Below, piece by piece: positions 25,693-33,135 of a DNA stretch of 33,967 nucleotides. The position numbers and the translations under genes are program-made. The stretch spans positions 1 through 33,967 of IMG/VR virus record IMGVR_UViG_3300028025_004450. One strand, given 5' to 3'. The notes under the pieces are model-generated. The model ran no database searches. It was not told where the DNA came from and saw only the letters and a program-made list of their open reading frames with translations. Every line of letters starts with the position of its first letter. The stretch's first letter is position 1. Origin of the DNA: a virus.

Positions 25693-25755
25693 ATTTTTTC
25701 ACCTCATTTTTCTGTAAAATTTGGGGCGTTTCCTCATTTAAAGTTTATCATTCAT

Positions 25756-26301
25756 TTATGAATAATCTTTAGTGTGATAACAATAGTCAATAATTATTTT
25801 GTTTCCAGCATAAGTTCTTGCTGTTCCAAAATCAATAATATCTCTTGTTTCTTGAAGCTGAAAAACTTTAAGATAGTGAAAATACACTGGCTTAAACTCT
25901 CTTGCCAAAGATCCAGAGCCAAAAGACACAAGTCCGTTTACAACTTTTTGTTGAAGCCATTCGTTTATCTCTTGTCCAGACTCATCTCCACGATCAAGCA
26001 GATCTGCAACAATCTGAGTAGTCTCAATGAGTGCTTCTGGATCACTGTTAGTCTTATAGAAGTAATAGATAACTTGTTCTCTTTTAATGTGTGGAAATGG
26101 TCCTGGACGCATTTTAAGCATTCTGTCATATACCGCAAAAACATCGCTTGACGCTTCTGGGAAACCTTCTGTTAATGCACTTATGTCTGTTGGCAATGTT
26201 GGAAAAAATCTCATTGCTCCAGAAAATCTATCTGGTATTCTTTCTGTAACTTTTTCTGCTAAGTATTCATTAATAAATACTGGTGGGTATGAAATAGCCA
26301 T
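25756..26301 (-). CDS. Tail terminator / tail completion protein
   Basis: This 181-aa protein precedes the tail tube gene, where siphoviruses encode the tail terminator that caps the tube before joining the head. It has a mixed alpha/beta sequence with IKREQVIYYFYKT, IVADLLDRGDESGQEINEWL and a final strand pair ending in DYCYHTKDYS, consistent with this family. The start overlaps the previous stop (TAATG), with GGAGG nine nt upstream. The assignment is by gene order and general shape. The 63-nt gap to the tail tube gene holds only its ribosome-binding site; no clear promoter or terminator is seen there. Confidence 0.7.
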   Translation of the reverse strand: MAISYPPVFINEYLAEKVTERIPDRFSGAMRFFPTLPTDISALTEGFPEASSDVFAVYDRMLKMRPGPFPHIKREQVIYYFYKTNSDPEALIETTQIVADLLDRGDESGQEINEWLQQKVVNGLVSFGSGSLAREFKPVYFHYLKVFQLQETRDIIDFGTARTYAGNKIIIDYCYHTKDYS

Positions 26302-26978
26302 TACTTAATTCCTCCTGAAATCCACTTAATTCCCATTCTTGTACCAAGTGCTCTACCGCCAGATTTTGCTGAAGAGAATCCATCTTTAAACTCTGAAGCA
26401 GTTTCAAAGTGTTTTCTTAATCCAGTAACATCAAGCAGTGCCTGTGAAATATACTGAGTAAAAAACTGCGTAAATGAATTTTTTAATCCGCCTTCTGCAG
26501 CTGCTCCTCCAGGGTTTTCAACAGTTACTGGTCTTTTTGTAAAAACTTTTTCACCATCAATATCAAAACTTAAAGCTTGAGCTTTAACTGGAGTAATTGT
26601 TACTGGTACGCCATACTCCATAATTCTTGCTTTATCATAAAACGGTGTTGTTGATCCATCTTTAATAGATGTAGATTGTTTTAGCGTAAAGCCAAAAGTT
26701 AGGCCTCTACCAGTCGGGGTATAAAGTATATCAAAAAGTCTTCCTTCTGCACTTCCATTTTGATACCACTCGTAAACATGACTAAGAGATTCTGGATCTA
26801 CTCTAGCACTTGAATCAATAAACTCTTCTAAAATTTCTTTAACGCTTACACCAAGAAGTTTTATTAACTGTGGCTTCCCTGCTATTGCTCCATTAACAAA
26901 GCCTAGCATATACTCCGTGATGCTCTTCATGTCTTTTGTAAATTGATCATCGTTAAAGTTTGCAGAAAGGGTAATCAT
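26301..26978 (-). CDS. Neck / HK97 gp10-like protein
   Basis: This 225-aa protein has an N-terminal helical half (DDQFTKDMKSITEYMLGFVN, LGVSVKEILEEFIDSSARVD) followed by beta structure, with RIMEYGVPVTITPVKAQAL in the middle. This resembles HK97 gp10-type tail-completion proteins, where a similar segment often precedes an aromatic residue. It lies between the head-closure candidate and the tail terminator candidate, as expected. It overlaps the upstream gene by 4 nt. It may bridge connector and tail. The family assignment is moderate. Confidence 0.68.
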   Translation of the reverse strand: MITLSANFNDDQFTKDMKSITEYMLGFVNGAIAGKPQLIKLLGVSVKEILEEFIDSSARVDPESLSHVYEWYQNGSAEGRLFDILYTPTGRGLTFGFTLKQSTSIKDGSTTPFYDKARIMEYGVPVTITPVKAQALSFDIDGEKVFTKRPVTVENPGGAAAEGGLKNSFTQFFTQYISQALLDVTGLRKHFETASEFKDGFSSAKSGGRALGTRMGIKWISGGIK

Positions 26979-27427
26979 ACGTCTACCCCCTGGTTTTCAG
27001 ATCTTCTAATTAAAACCTTATAGTATTCTACTTTTCCAAAAGCACCAACTATTGGATCATTTGTTGCGACCTCAAAAATAGTTGATTTACCTGTTCTTGG
27101 ACCGCTTGTCTCAATGTAAATTGGGTTGCCGTTGTTATCACGAATATTTGTAATAATAATGTTTGTTATAGAGTTTGCTGCAGCTAAACTAGAAATACGA
27201 ATGTCATTTTTTGTTCTTCCAATAAGAATATTGTCTAATGTTATGTGAACATTAGGCTTTACTTCTTCCTTGGTTTTTGAACTAAGTGATGCAAATGAAC
27301 AGGCTATTGTAGCGTCAAGCATCCATTGCTTAGCTACGTTTCCGTAAGGTCCCTGCTCGACAATTGGATAATAAACATCTGCAAGGAGTGGATAGAAGAC
27401 ATTAGTGGTTTCACAAACAATTTGCAT
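26975..27427 (-). CDS. Head closure / head-tail stopper protein
   Basis: This 150-aa protein is mostly beta and falls between the connector-like and gp10-like genes, which is the head-closure (stopper) position. Features include a VFYPLLADVYYPIVEQGPYG start, typical of small beta-barrel closure proteins that begin by describing a bound strand, and a C-terminal VEYYKVLIRRSENQ strand. Its ATG overlaps the preceding stop (TAATG). The function is inferred from order, since the family is very divergent. Confidence 0.65.
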   Translation of the reverse strand: MQIVCETTNVFYPLLADVYYPIVEQGPYGNVAKQWMLDATIACSFASLSSKTKEEVKPNVHITLDNILIGRTKNDIRISSLAAANSITNIIITNIRDNNGNPIYIETSGPRTGKSTIFEVATNDPIVGAFGKVEYYKVLIRRSENQGVDV

Positions 27428-28569
27428 TATAGAATTCCTGGTTTAATTATTGCTGATTTATAATTATCAAGAATTTTATCAACAATAATATTACCAGTAC
27501 CCCCTAGAAATTGTGGAGCAAATCTAACATCAAACTGGTCTGTACTGTATTGAGTAATAAATCTTTGCCAGTATTGATTGTTTCCACACTTAATATCTTC
27601 AATCAGGTATTTAGCTGCAATTTCAATTTCTGGCGGAATAGCCTTATATCCAGCATCAAGAACAAAAATATAGTCATATCCTCTTGGAAATGCTACCCCA
27701 TGACCTCCTCCATAAAATCCAAGATCACCTATTGCAGGTGGAAGTTTTGTAGGGTTGTATTCTAGTCTGTTATATTCAAGATTTGGTCCATCAATTGTGT
27801 TGTATCTATAGATAGCAGATTTGTCTGGGGTTGGCTTGTATGTATTTTCCCACCACTTTTGTGTTGTTCCAAATGTTGTCACAGCAGCGGCATCAATATT
27901 ACCTACCCCAAAAATCTTTAAACTGGTAACGACCTCAACTTCAAAAAGTCCGTTATATTCTGTTGGTACAAATCCAGATATAATAACCTTATCTCCAACA
28001 GCTAGACCATGATCGAGTCCAGTATTAAAATAAGTGTAATCTGCATTTTCTGTTACTGTATTTACAGCATTAGGAACATCTTCACCATTAAATACCAATA
28101 CGCTATTTTCGTAAACTCTCAAAACACGACTAGTTTCATGCCATACTGGAAAATAGTCAGTTCCTTGTCCTACCTGTTGCACAACAAGTTTGTGATTATA
28201 AAAACCGTCTCCCATGTATGAATCCATAATTTTACGAGAAACAATTTCAAGTTCTTTATATTCTGCAATCTCTGTTGCAGTTGTTCCAAGTGTATTTGGA
28301 TCAACGTATGGTCTATAAACTGCTAGGTTTGAGTCTGTAAGAATTTCTCCAGTTACAGAGTCTTGTATTCTAAAAAGAAAATCTCTGTCGAATGCAACTT
28401 TTGTTCTTGGAAGAATGTACTCAATTGTTGAATCTGCTGTTGACGTTTGTGTAGTAAGCTCGTAAGAGTGATCTACAAGGTCTTCTACATAGATGTCATA
28501 ATCTGTATTTGCTTCTGGTACATCCCATGTAGTTGTAATGGGATATGGTGGCACTCTTAAAACTTCCAT
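27427..28569 (-). CDS. Head-tail connector/adaptor with inserted beta module
   Basis: This 380-aa protein follows the major capsid gene, where the head-tail adaptor is usually encoded. Its C-terminal ~75 residues (PPEIEIAAKYLIEDIKCGNN to the end) are helical and resemble gp6/gp15-type adaptor cores, which ring the portal. It is about three times the usual adaptor length. The N-terminal part is beta-rich, and residues about 171-222 carry the short beta module seen in the fibres (DHGLAVGDKVIISGFVPTEY), suggesting a decorated neck. A ribosome-binding site (AAGGAG) lies about 14 nt from the ATG, a rather long spacing. It is the first gene after the capsid terminator. Confidence 0.7.
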   Translation of the reverse strand: MEVLRVPPYPITTTWDVPEANTDYDIYVEDLVDHSYELTTQTSTADSTIEYILPRTKVAFDRDFLFRIQDSVTGEILTDSNLAVYRPYVDPNTLGTTATEIAEYKELEIVSRKIMDSYMGDGFYNHKLVVQQVGQGTDYFPVWHETSRVLRVYENSVLVFNGEDVPNAVNTVTENADYTYFNTGLDHGLAVGDKVIISGFVPTEYNGLFEVEVVTSLKIFGVGNIDAAAVTTFGTTQKWWENTYKPTPDKSAIYRYNTIDGPNLEYNRLEYNPTKLPPAIGDLGFYGGGHGVAFPRGYDYIFVLDAGYKAIPPEIEIAAKYLIEDIKCGNNQYWQRFITQYSTDQFDVRFAPQFLGGTGNIIVDKILDNYKSAIIKPGIL

Positions 28570-28592
28570 AAAATAATCAAACTCCTTAATTA

Positions 28593-28598
28593 ATTATA
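28593..28598 (-). promoter_or_regulatory. Possible -10 box for the connector operon
   Basis: TATAAT lies on the minus strand immediately after the T-tract of the capsid terminator, 23 nt before the ATG at 28569, with AAGGAG in between. The arrangement of terminator then -10 box repeats that at 24956-24992. There is no -35 and no TG extension. Confidence 0.4.
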
Positions 28599-28603
28599 CA
28601 ACA

Positions 28604-28640
28604 CAAATAAAGAAGGGGCGAGGACTATTGTCCTCACCCC
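28604..28640 (-). terminator. Rho-independent terminator after major capsid gene
   Basis: The minus strand has GGGGTGAGGA / TCCTCGCCCC, a 10-bp stem including one G-U pair in RNA, with a 6-nt loop, followed by TTCTTTATTTG. It begins 17 nt after the capsid stop codon. Confidence 0.9.
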
Positions 28641-28657
28641 CTCAATAGTGTTTCTAC

Positions 28658-29767
28658 TTAGGAAGCAGTTGGCTTAGTTGCGTAAGCAACAGCATCCTGC
28701 TCTTCCCAGTTGATACCAAATCGTACAAACACTGTGTACTCAATGGTGTCCTTCTTAGGAACGTAGAAGCGGTTGACAGTAATGTCACGCTGGAAGCCCC
28801 AGATACGGTTCTGTGGGAATGTAAGATCTACATAATCCGCAGGGTAGTAAGGAACCTCAAGCACTGGAATACCGAGAACACGGCTCTGACGAGCATTGCC
28901 AACAGTCTGGTCAATACCACCAAGGTATGAACCACGAGCTGCTTCAGTAGAACCAATAGCGTCAAATACTGTACCGTTATTCTTTACAATGTTTGCAAAG
29001 GTATCGCTTCCAGCATAGAACTTAAGTCCATTCTGAAGAGCACGGTAGCGACGAGGCATAGCTAGAATTAGCTTCTGCATGTCCTCTAACGTCCAGTTAG
29101 CATTGTTCTGAACAACATCAGCTTCGTGGGCAAATCCATCGGTTTCTACACGATTGACAAAGCCTTCCATAATGTTAAGGAATGCGTTGTTTCCAGAACC
29201 AATACCATTAATGGCAAGGTCCTCGATGTCATTTCCGAATGCTGTAGTCATAAGACGTACTAGGTGATCCTCAAGAGCACCACCTTCGATATTGTCTTCT
29301 AGAGCTTCAGCTGAGACTTCCCAGTCTAGACGTAGCTTCTTTGTTGTAAGTTCAACCTTACTAAAGGTTGCACCTGCGTTAGTAAATGTTGAATCGCCCT
29401 GATTTGCAGCACGAACAACACGCTCACCAACGTTGACTTTCTCTAGCTCCATAGTGTTGGCTCGCATAGTTACGCGACGACCATCGTTAGCGAGGGTTGT
29501 TGCATCCCAAATGTAGTCGATAAAACGACGAGCTTGCTCGGGACGCAGGATACCAGCACCTGGGTAGTTAGGGCTTGCGGTGGAAGAAGGGTTAACTGCG
29601 TTAGCCCCTGATGTTTCACCATATCTTGCTTCTCCTGGTACGTTGTTACCAATAAAAGCAAAAGCAGGATCTGCTACACCACCAATACCACCTGCAGCAA
29701 GCTGACCGTCCGAGTTAGGAAACGTTCCACCTGTTCCAGGAATATTTTTAATGATTTCTTCTGACAT
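28658..29767 (-). CDS. Major capsid protein (HK97-like)
   Basis: The protein has 369 aa from the ATG at 29767, which has GGAGGTGA six nt upstream; an in-frame TTG at 29782 overlaps that site and is not the start. It shows HK97-fold features: an extended N-arm rich in G/A/P, a long helix region (TTKKLRLDWEVSAEALEDNI, HLVRLMTTAFGNDIEDLAIN) and the A-domain segment LLRPFQ-like NRIWGFQRDITVNRFYVPKK near the C-terminus. It lies directly after the protease/scaffold gene and is closed by a strong terminator. Codon use is visibly more GC-rich than in the fibre genes, in line with high expression. No cross-linking Lys/Asn pair can be assigned with confidence. Confidence 0.9.
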   Translation of the reverse strand: MSEEIIKNIPGTGGTFPNSDGQLAAGGIGGVADPAFAFIGNNVPGEARYGETSGANAVNPSSTASPNYPGAGILRPEQARRFIDYIWDATTLANDGRRVTMRANTMELEKVNVGERVVRAANQGDSTFTNAGATFSKVELTTKKLRLDWEVSAEALEDNIEGGALEDHLVRLMTTAFGNDIEDLAINGIGSGNNAFLNIMEGFVNRVETDGFAHEADVVQNNANWTLEDMQKLILAMPRRYRALQNGLKFYAGSDTFANIVKNNGTVFDAIGSTEAARGSYLGGIDQTVGNARQSRVLGIPVLEVPYYPADYVDLTFPQNRIWGFQRDITVNRFYVPKKDTIEYTVFVRFGINWEEQDAVAYATKPTAS

Positions 29768-29798
29768 ATATTTCACCTCCAAGTGATTTTTTTATTTT

Positions 29799-30335
29799 TT
29801 ATTTCAGTAGATCGGCATTTGTGAGGAAACGACCGCCCCATACTGATTTTTCAACCATTGCTGGTTCCTGTACGATCTCGCCTAGATCGCCAGACTTGCG
29901 GAAAGCGGTATCTGCTTCTACTGCATCAATACGCTTGCCAAGATTATCAAAGTCCTTTTCTGCATCCCCGAGTACCTCGTTGACATATCCAAGTGACTTC
30001 TTTAGTGCAGCAACTTCATCGCTAAGTGACTTAACCATTGTTGCCATGTCGCTAAAGGCTGATGTAAGAGTATCTGACATTTCGGCAACTGCCTTCGCAA
30101 CTACCTCTTCTGATTTCTTAGCTGCCATGTTTTCCTCTTCAGATTCAGACTCTTTTTCATCGTCTTCCTCTTCAACTTCAACAGAGATTGCCTTTTCAGC
30201 GTCAACAGCCTCAACTGCATCAACAACTTCAGCAGCCTCTACGACCTCTGCAGTTTCTTCGACAACTTCTTCTATTGTGGCATCTGCCTCTGGAGCGACT
30301 TCGACTTCTTCAACATTTGTTGTTTCATCTGTCAT
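29799..30335 (-). CDS. Nested scaffold protein from internal start
   Basis: An in-frame ATG at codon 254 of the protease gene is preceded by AAGGAGG with a 5-nt spacing, the best ribosome-binding site in this region and better than that of the full gene. The product would be 178 aa beginning MTDETTNVEE, acidic then coiled-coil, ending at the shared stop. This matches the known lambda C/Nu3 arrangement, in which a scaffold is nested in frame within the protease gene so that scaffold is made in excess. The sequence evidence for the site is direct; its use is inferred. Confidence 0.75.
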   Translation of the reverse strand: MTDETTNVEEVEVAPEADATIEEVVEETAEVVEAAEVVDAVEAVDAEKAISVEVEEEDDEKESESEEENMAAKKSEEVVAKAVAEMSDTLTSAFSDMATMVKSLSDEVAALKKSLGYVNEVLGDAEKDFDNLGKRIDAVEADTAFRKSGDLGEIVQEPAMVEKSVWGGRFLTNADLLK

Positions 30336-31094
30336 ATTATCCTCCTTGTTAATCTCAGTATTGTTAATGCCTTTAGCACTATTAACCAAGAATTTAATCA
30401 TGTCTACCTTGTCAGAATCTGACTTTTCGACAAAACCAATGTTTTGCATTGGAATTCCATTTGTTGGGCTTATCTCTGATTCATTGCCTGAAACCATTAC
30501 GAGTCCAGACTCCTTGTCCCAAAATACATTTTCAATCTCAATGTCTGCAACCTCTCCCTTTAAAACGATATCTCCATCTTGATTTTTTTCAATTGAGATA
30601 ACGTTGGCAAACTGATTAGCAGGATTATCTACTAGGGAAAGTTCTACTAGATCATAGTCCTTAATAATGCGAATTGCTGAATCCATTTTTTCGTCATAAC
30701 CATCGTCCCACTTGTTCATCTTTCCACCAATGGAAAAACCTGAAAGGGTTCCGTCTAGAACCTTTTCCCATGTGTCCTGAGCACCCTTTGAGACATAAGC
30801 AGAAACGAATACACCATTGTAGAACTTTTTTGTCTCTGGGTCAAAGTACTTGTCTTCTTTAAAGTTAACCATCTTACCTACCGCCATTGGTTGGTGCATT
30901 TCTCGAATGTTCCCACGGAACTTGGCAAATGCTTTTAGTGAAGCATCAGTAGTAACAACATCAGACTGCTTGTCAATGTTGTCAAGGGTCGCAAAGCCAG
31001 AGACAATACGTCTCTCTTGATCTACTTTGCTGAACGGCATTGAGAGGCGAATATTGTCGCCCTCAGATTCCCAGTGTGCTTTTTGAATAGTCAT
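29799..31094 (-). CDS. Prohead serine protease fused to scaffold-like domain
   Basis: In this 431-aa protein, residues about 1-185 carry the S78/XkdF-type prohead protease pattern: a histidine in GNIREMHQPMAVGKM (H67), a serine in GTLSGFSIGG (S118 or S121), and the LVELSLVDNPAN motif (149-160) that ends these domains. Residues about 254-431 are very acidic (runs of E/V/A), then a predicted coiled coil with LSDEVAALKKSLGYVN, as in capsid scaffolds. The protease matures the prohead by cleaving scaffold and itself. No Shine-Dalgarno is evident; a TATAAT box lies 9 nt before the ATG. An internal start at 30335 would give the scaffold alone. Confidence 0.88.
   Translation of the reverse strand: MTIQKAHWESEGDNIRLSMPFSKVDQERRIVSGFATLDNIDKQSDVVTTDASLKAFAKFRGNIREMHQPMAVGKMVNFKEDKYFDPETKKFYNGVFVSAYVSKGAQDTWEKVLDGTLSGFSIGGKMNKWDDGYDEKMDSAIRIIKDYDLVELSLVDNPANQFANVISIEKNQDGDIVLKGEVADIEIENVFWDKESGLVMVSGNESEISPTNGIPMQNIGFVEKSDSDKVDMIKFLVNSAKGINNTEINKEDNMTDETTNVEEVEVAPEADATIEEVVEETAEVVEAAEVVDAVEAVDAEKAISVEVEEEDDEKESESEEENMAAKKSEEVVAKAVAEMSDTLTSAFSDMATMVKSLSDEVAALKKSLGYVNEVLGDAEKDFDNLGKRIDAVEADTAFRKSGDLGEIVQEPAMVEKSVWGGRFLTNADLLK
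30341..30347 (-). promoter_or_regulatory. Internal Shine-Dalgarno deciding nested scaffold start
   Basis: AAGGAGG on the minus strand lies five nt before the in-frame ATG at 30335. Within the longer protein these bases simply encode K-E-D of the sequence NKEDNM. A perfect seven-base match to the anti-SD in a coding region is unlikely by chance at this exact spacing. Confidence 0.8.
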
Positions 31095-31103
31095 ACTAAT
31101 CTA

Positions 31104-31148
31104 ATTATATTCCCTTTTTGATAAAAGTTACTATTTTGTTATATTATA
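31104..31148 (-). promoter_or_regulatory. Possible promoter region before protease/scaffold gene
   Basis: The 63-nt gap after the portal gene holds two TATAAT hexamers on the minus strand (31143-31148 and 31104-31109). The second is 9 nt from the ATG, so the transcript would be nearly leaderless. Neither has a TG extension or a clear -35, and the region is very AT-rich. Confidence 0.35.
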
Positions 31149-31157
31149 CAGTATTTT

Positions 31158-32756
31158 TTAATTTGATGCTCTGCCTTCACCTTTTGGATTGCGTCCAGAG
31201 GTGGTGGCTGTATTATCTGCCTGATTTTGTTGACGCTCTGCATCACGAGTTCTATTCTGTTGATTATTAGCGTTTGCGTCAGCAGACTGTCTAGGTGTCG
31301 GAACAATCATCTTGTCGCTATCTTGACGCTGAGGCAAGTTAAGGGCATCACGAGCTTCGTTAGGGGCCATGATTTGATTCTTTACATAATTAGTTAGAAT
31401 CTGTGACTGAGCAAGCTCGTCTGTAAGAGTAAGCTCGTTAAACTTAAATTCAAGCACATCTGTCTTTTCACGAATGATCTTGTTTAGAATCTTTTCCATG
31501 TTACGCTGTGCAGGTCTGGCAACCTGTTCTTTAAATGTACGGTCTTGTGCAAGAGCAGCAGCGATGTTTGCAGACTCTCCACCACCAAGCTTTGAAAGTG
31601 GAACCTGGTGTGCAACAAGAACATCATCACGCATTTGCTGACGGTACTGGTAAAAAGACCCTTCTTGTATTCCAGCTTCAATAGGCTCCATCTTAAATTC
31701 AACCTTGTTCTGGTCATTATCACCAGGAAGAGGAATATAGAGTGTTCTATGGTTCTGGCTCTTCATTCCTGTTTGTAGGAATCTGAATAGCTTATCCTCG
31801 GCTTCTGAAGAGAGCTGAGCACCTTTTAGTGTAACAATGTAACGAGGAACAGCTTTATTTTGGAAGTAGTCTACGTTGTATTGTGAAGCAAATCCATCAC
31901 CGATCAAAGATGGCATTGCAGAGATAATGTCTGGTACACCATAGAAAGTATTTAGAGGAGAGTATTCCTTAATGTGGATAATCTCATTGGGTCGTGGGTC
32001 TTGTGTAATTGGATTTTTATTCGATGCCCCGAAATTACGGAAGTAAACAACCTTGTTTGAAATCATCTGAACAAAGCCATCATGAAGACGACGAACACGA
32101 ACAGTTGTAGCAGGAATGTGACCAATGTAGCCGATCTGTCCATTTATGGTACGACCAACTTCAATGTAACCGTTTCCTGTTGCCTGAACATCTGTATAAA
32201 CCTTCTCCATTGTAGAAGTAAAGCTGTCATCTGAGTTTAGGCTTTCCATCCAGTCTTTAAGTTCAATCTTTGCTCGTTCAATACGATTACGAGCACGAGA
32301 AACCTTTTCTGTGTCTGTCTCTGTTTCAAGACGCATTAGAGTTCTATCTGAAACAACAAAGTCATAGCCTAAGCCTACAATGTTTTCAACCTTAGCATCA
32401 ATCGCTGCGTGATTTGCAAACGATGTATCGTAGTATCCAGCAAGCTGATAAACATCGTATGGTGGAGTAATAATATCAAAGATACCGTAAGCATTACGAT
32501 AAACTGTACCTGGATTTAGTTTCTTAGACTTTGCATCTTCACGACCAGAGTCAACAGCATTTGCCGAGTCCATGTACGCATCTGACATTACTGTCTTTTC
32601 AATACGAGACTCTCTACGTTTAAAGTTTGTGTCAATGCCAACGTAATTTTTAATTTCATCCCACGACTTTGTAAAAGGATCGTTATTTACAACAATATCT
32701 TCACCAAGATAAGAGTCATCCCTAATCGGAATTGCTACTTTATGAAAATCATTCAT
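31158..32756 (-). CDS. Portal protein
   Basis: The protein has 532 aa from the ATG at 32756, which overlaps the preceding stop (ATGA) and has GGAG ten nt upstream; a longer TTG start in frame is less likely. The sequence matches HK97/SPP1-like portals: TGNGYIEVGRTINGQIGYIG, then IIHIKEYSPLNTFYGVPDII, the FQNKAVPRYIVTLKG segment, and VAHQVPLSKLGGGESAN followed by a long helix. Portals form the dodecameric DNA channel at one vertex and bind terminase and adaptor. The C-terminal ~45 residues are Q/N/R-rich, low-complexity and probably disordered inside the head. Confidence 0.93.
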   Translation of the reverse strand: MNDFHKVAIPIRDDSYLGEDIVVNNDPFTKSWDEIKNYVGIDTNFKRRESRIEKTVMSDAYMDSANAVDSGREDAKSKKLNPGTVYRNAYGIFDIITPPYDVYQLAGYYDTSFANHAAIDAKVENIVGLGYDFVVSDRTLMRLETETDTEKVSRARNRIERAKIELKDWMESLNSDDSFTSTMEKVYTDVQATGNGYIEVGRTINGQIGYIGHIPATTVRVRRLHDGFVQMISNKVVYFRNFGASNKNPITQDPRPNEIIHIKEYSPLNTFYGVPDIISAMPSLIGDGFASQYNVDYFQNKAVPRYIVTLKGAQLSSEAEDKLFRFLQTGMKSQNHRTLYIPLPGDNDQNKVEFKMEPIEAGIQEGSFYQYRQQMRDDVLVAHQVPLSKLGGGESANIAAALAQDRTFKEQVARPAQRNMEKILNKIIREKTDVLEFKFNELTLTDELAQSQILTNYVKNQIMAPNEARDALNLPQRQDSDKMIVPTPRQSADANANNQQNRTRDAERQQNQADNTATTSGRNPKGEGRASN

Positions 32757-33117
32757 CGCCGTACATCTCCAATGTCTTTTTGGCTGCAATCAAAGCACCT
32801 AGATCAGTATTTGATGGAACAAGTCCTTGAGACATTCTGTCTTTTTGTTCTGAATACTCTTCATCTGAGATCTTGCGAACGTTTGAAAAAAATACAGCTT
32901 TTCCTTCTGGTTCTCCATTATATCTAGCTGCGTCAGATAGCTCTTTCATTTTTGATGGGTCATCTTTCATTGATTCAATGCTCAATGCATTACCCTCGCC
33001 ATCTGTAAAAAATTTTCCAGAAGGTAGTTGCCAAACATAAATACCTGCGTTTGAAAACGGTTCTTCAACAACTTGTATCTTGGTCTTACCAATTTGACCG
33101 TTCATAATCTTATCCAT
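32749..33117 (-). CDS. Hypothetical protein upstream of portal
   Basis: The protein has 122 aa from the ATG at 33117; a GTG at 33123 in frame would start only 1 nt after the -10 box and is rejected. The N-terminal half has beta character (GKTKIQVVEEPF, AGIYVWQLPSGKFFTDGEG). The C-terminal half is helical and charged. No family is recognised. It overlaps the portal start, so it is probably co-translated with it and may be a head or packaging accessory. No Shine-Dalgarno is convincing; an extended -10 box lies 7 nt upstream. Confidence 0.65.
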   Translation of the reverse strand: MDKIMNGQIGKTKIQVVEEPFSNAGIYVWQLPSGKFFTDGEGNALSIESMKDDPSKMKELSDAARYNGEPEGKAVFFSNVRKISDEEYSEQKDRMSQGLVPSNTDLGALIAAKKTLEMYGDE

Positions 33118-33124
33118 GAACACC

Positions 33125-33133
33125 AGTATACCA
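33125..33133 (-). promoter_or_regulatory. Extended -10 leaderless promoter for the portal unit
   Basis: The minus strand reads TGGTATACT, then 7 nt to the ATG at 33117. It is the fourth member of the TGNTATACT group. It lies just before the first complete gene of the head module, so it could drive portal and downstream head genes. Confidence 0.6.
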
Positions 33134-33135
33134 TA

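Noticed and set aside
29767-29782. TTG start for the major capsid protein at 29782
   Set aside because: The TTG overlaps the Shine-Dalgarno of the ATG at 29767, which is the far better start.
29821-30582. Plus-strand 253-codon frame opposite the protease/scaffold gene
   Set aside because: Its serine/threonine-rich run is the antisense image of the acidic E/V/A repeat. It has no start signal.
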